Origin: Hirudinaria manillensis
Lineage: Eukaryota > Annelida > Clitellata > Hirudinida > Hirudinidae
Length of the DNA stretch: 64,000 bases
Assembly (NCBI GenBank): GCA_034509925.1
Contig: CM067526.1
Span: 9,441,629 to 9,505,628, forward strand
Direction: 5' to 3'
The translations under genes were made by a program, and so were the position numbers. The notes beneath the pieces are model-generated. The model had not been told where the DNA came from and did not search any database. It saw only the letters and a program-made list of their open reading frames with translations. Every line of letters starts with the position of its first letter. The first letter of the stretch is position 1. This document shows positions 62,901 to 64,000 of this stretch, one piece after another.

Positions 62901-64000
62901 TAGTTAGGATAGGTGCAGCGGATCCGTCACCTTTAATAGGACGATGTTAAATGCAGAACGAGAGAAGGTGAAGAAAGGAGGGCACTTCTAAGGACAAAGG
63001 AAATACACAATAGGGTATTGTCTAAATTCCGGTGTACGTATGTAATACTCCTAGCGTTTTCAATAGTTCGATCAACAATCACAACTGCAATAAGGCAGAA
63101 CCCTACTTAGCAAAATCAAGAAGCATTCAAAATCTCACCGTTACATATAAATACGTTATTTAACTCAGTATATATATAATTATGCAAAAAATCAAAGAAA
63201 CATTTTAAAGCATATCAAGACATTCAAATGAACTTACTAAACTAATTAAGTTTTCCTTTTGAAATGGTTTGTGTCTAATTACTATTGTTCGGAAATGGAG
63301 CTAAAATGTACACAAACTTATCTGAATATTCATGAAATGTAAGCACTTGGCAATTTAAAAATGAATTACATAGCTCCATGTTACTTAAATGTCATCCATT
63401 GTTCCGACGTAACACGTACTCGAGTGCCACCCTCTCGCCTAGTAGTAGCACCAGGGAAAGCGCTGTTTATTCAAAATCAATGATAAGAGGTTCCGCAGAA
63501 ATGAACCTTAATGTTGGGTAATGGAGAATAACTTCACGCTTACGTAATAAATTATGCCACTGACAATCTATTGGAAACCTAAGATCGAGGCCTTCACAGA
63601 CAATTTGAGCGATATCTGAATAGCTATCCTAAGAGTTTCAATAACAGTGTTTTTATCTTTTTGAAGTGTTATTCCCCTCTCATTAGACGATTAACCCATA
63701 CGAATGAGTAATTCATGGCACTATCGGCTTACAAGATAATTTATGATAATTCAAAGCAAACCACGCCCCACATTGAACATCTGAGACCTTTCGACCAATG
63801 ACGAAAGCTCAGACGATGGCGGTACAAAAATAAACACATCAATGTGTTATTTATCGAATGTGGAGTTTCATGGTGCAAGTCAGTAAAACATCACCAGGTT
63901 ACCAACGTGGCAAGCCTTGGCACATTTTAATAGAAAGTGGTGCAAACATTTTTGGCCACTGATTAATTTGCAGTAAGAACAAAACATCTGCCAACAACAA
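59940..64000. other. Region upstream of GRAMD1, no supported gene
   Basis: AT-rich with only short open frames that lack similarity and splice context. Non-coding 5' exons and the promoter of GRAMD1 probably lie here. The last ~0.6 kb is slightly less AT-rich, but I could not identify an exon. Confidence 0.5.

Overview
The window is AT-rich, intron-rich nuclear DNA from an animal. Spliced GT-AG genes, animal-type proteins (CMTR1, BOP1, a GRAMD1/Aster sterol transporter, a CEP170-like protein, a trypsin-like protease with an EGF module), AATAAA signals, many (ATT)n microsatellites and non-LTR retrotransposons all point to an invertebrate metazoan. The sequence alone does not fix the phylum. 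I built exon models by hand from splice sites, reading frame and protein similarity. Every model given keeps an open frame across all its junctions.

Layout, left to right: (1) 680-8148 (+), a KH-like/PARP gene, 5' end probably outside the window. (2) 8881-13225 (-), CMTR1 cap-1 2'-O-methyltransferase, convergent with the PARP gene, with a tandemly duplicated first-exon region (12.47-13.99 kb). (3) 14.0-17.7 kb, an intergenic graveyard with two degraded non-LTR retrotransposon fragments on opposite strands. (4) 17752-30336 (+), a large CEP170-like gene with unusually GC-rich exons and one probable GC-AG intron. (5) 31666-37216 (-), BOP1, 20 exons including a 12-nt first coding exon. (6) 37.2-39.9 kb, no gene seen. 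(7) 39943-44282 (+), a secreted trypsin-like protease plus EGF module. It can end in a hydrophobic tail exon or, by an in-phase alternative splice, run into a second protease domain whose catalytic His and Ser are replaced. (8) 46572-59939 (-), a GRAMD1/Aster gene containing a candidate 20-nt intron. Its second intron hosts an intact non-LTR retrotransposon (53771-57327) sitting in a (TAA)n tract next to a 5'-truncated sibling copy. (9) 59.9-64 kb, upstream sequence without a supported gene.

The genes are unrelated housekeeping or extracellular functions and form no operon. The most notable observations are: the CMTR1 catalytic-lysine position reading Asn; the protease/pseudoprotease alternative terminal exons; the 20-nt intron-like frame break in GRAMD1; the (TAA)n-targeted retrotransposon pair whose ORF starts at the microsatellite junction; and the duplicated CMTR1 first exon.
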